This document shows positions 5,555 through 5,601 of a stretch of DNA of 5,601 nucleotides, piece by piece. The first letter of the stretch is position 1. Each line of letters begins with the position of its first letter. The notes below the pieces were generated by a model, which did not search any database, had not been told where the DNA came from, and saw nothing but the letters and a program-made list of their open reading frames with translations. The stretch is from Devosia sp. Lineage in GTDB: Bacteria; Pseudomonadota; Alphaproteobacteria; Rhizobiales; Devosiaceae. The stretch lies in contig JADJPS010000016.1 of assembly GCA_016713105.1 (NCBI GenBank), positions 1 to 5,601 on the forward strand. The letters are read 5' to 3'. A program made the position numbers and the translations under genes.

Positions 5555-5601
5555 TGGCTGGGCGATTGAGCAAGGCCGCGAAGAATGGGGGCTCTTGGTG
5601 T
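5526..5601 (+). CDS. fragment 9: continuation of the giant protein beyond the right edge
   Basis: Frame 3 reads TLVRPSV then LPDGWAIEQGREEWGLLV and is open at the window end. It joins naturally after GVRVEE if one A of the pair 5523-5524 is removed. The GWxxxQG...WGLLV pattern looks like the start of a small beta-sheet element, as follows this block in related giant proteins. With only 25 residues visible, nothing firmer can be said. Confidence 0.5.

Larger units (their letters stand above)
489..5601 (+). pseudogene. giant polyvalent protein gene (SNF2 helicase - adenine methyltransferase - RadC-like JAMM), broken by many single-base frame changes, partial at right edge
   Basis: The region reads as one protein of about 1,700 codons only if the frame is changed 15 times. 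The steps are about 1677 (-1), 1693 (-1), 1747 (+1), 2010 (-1), 3310 (+1), the C5 run 3594-3598 (+1), 4251 (+1), 4362/4363 (-1), 4986 (+1), 5098 (+1 or -2), 5168 (+1 or -2), 5213 (-1), 5467 (+1), 5490-5492 (-1) and 5523/5524 (+1). Domain order is helicase N-lobe, helicase C-lobe, methyltransferase with a beta-rich insert, linker, JAMM peptidase, a post-JAMM domain, and a block with EWSGINEWLDL. This is the architecture of polyvalent proteins of phages and conjugative elements, thought to be delivered with DNA and to counter host defence. Intact catalytic motifs on both sides of each break favour sequencing error over true decay. 'Pseudogene' therefore means 'not readable as given'. The N-terminus is unclear and the 3' end lies outside the window. 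Confidence 0.8.

Overview
The window is GC-rich (by eye roughly 60-65% G+C, with strong G/C preference at third codon positions). It looks like a bacterial accessory region: an integrative or conjugative element, large plasmid or prophage of a high-GC bacterium, probably a proteobacterium. The host assignment is inferred from composition and the type of protein, not from a marker gene. All genes run on the + strand, and no RNA gene, insertion sequence, CRISPR array or integration site is visible.

Layout: bases 1-81 are the 3' end of an upstream reading frame. A small gene of unknown function follows (120-488) with a good Shine-Dalgarno sequence. From about 489 to the right edge runs one very large coding region. 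It encodes, in order, an SNF2-type helicase (Walker A near 1026, DEAH near 1284, SATP near 1632, motif VI near 2570), an N6-adenine DNA methyltransferase (motif I near 2995, NPPF at 3178-3189) with a beta-rich insert (about 3311-3595), a linker with a short conserved block, a RadC-like JAMM metallopeptidase (HNHPSG at 4650-4667), a small domain after the JAMM, and a final block seen in giant phage and conjugative-element proteins. This matches the 'polyvalent protein' type: a giant multidomain protein thought to enter a new host with the element's DNA and to protect or remodel that DNA.

The most important observation is that this gene is not readable as one frame. Following protein similarity and third-position composition, I count 15 single-step frame changes between 1677 and 5524, many at short homopolymer or dinucleotide runs, and several compensating each other. 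Motifs on both sides stay intact and no in-frame stop is needed to explain the breaks. I therefore favour uncorrected indels in a long-read or low-coverage assembly over a decayed gene, but the sequence alone cannot prove it. The separate CDS entries below are pieces of one protein and should not be read as independent genes. A second puzzle is the 5' end: coding-like sequence begins directly after the stop of the small gene, with no start codon in frame before 606, so the N-terminus may be missing or displaced.

Working together, the helicase and methyltransferase would act on incoming double-stranded DNA, as anti-restriction or remodelling activities. The JAMM domain could act as a peptidase on the polyprotein itself or on host targets. 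That last part is inference.
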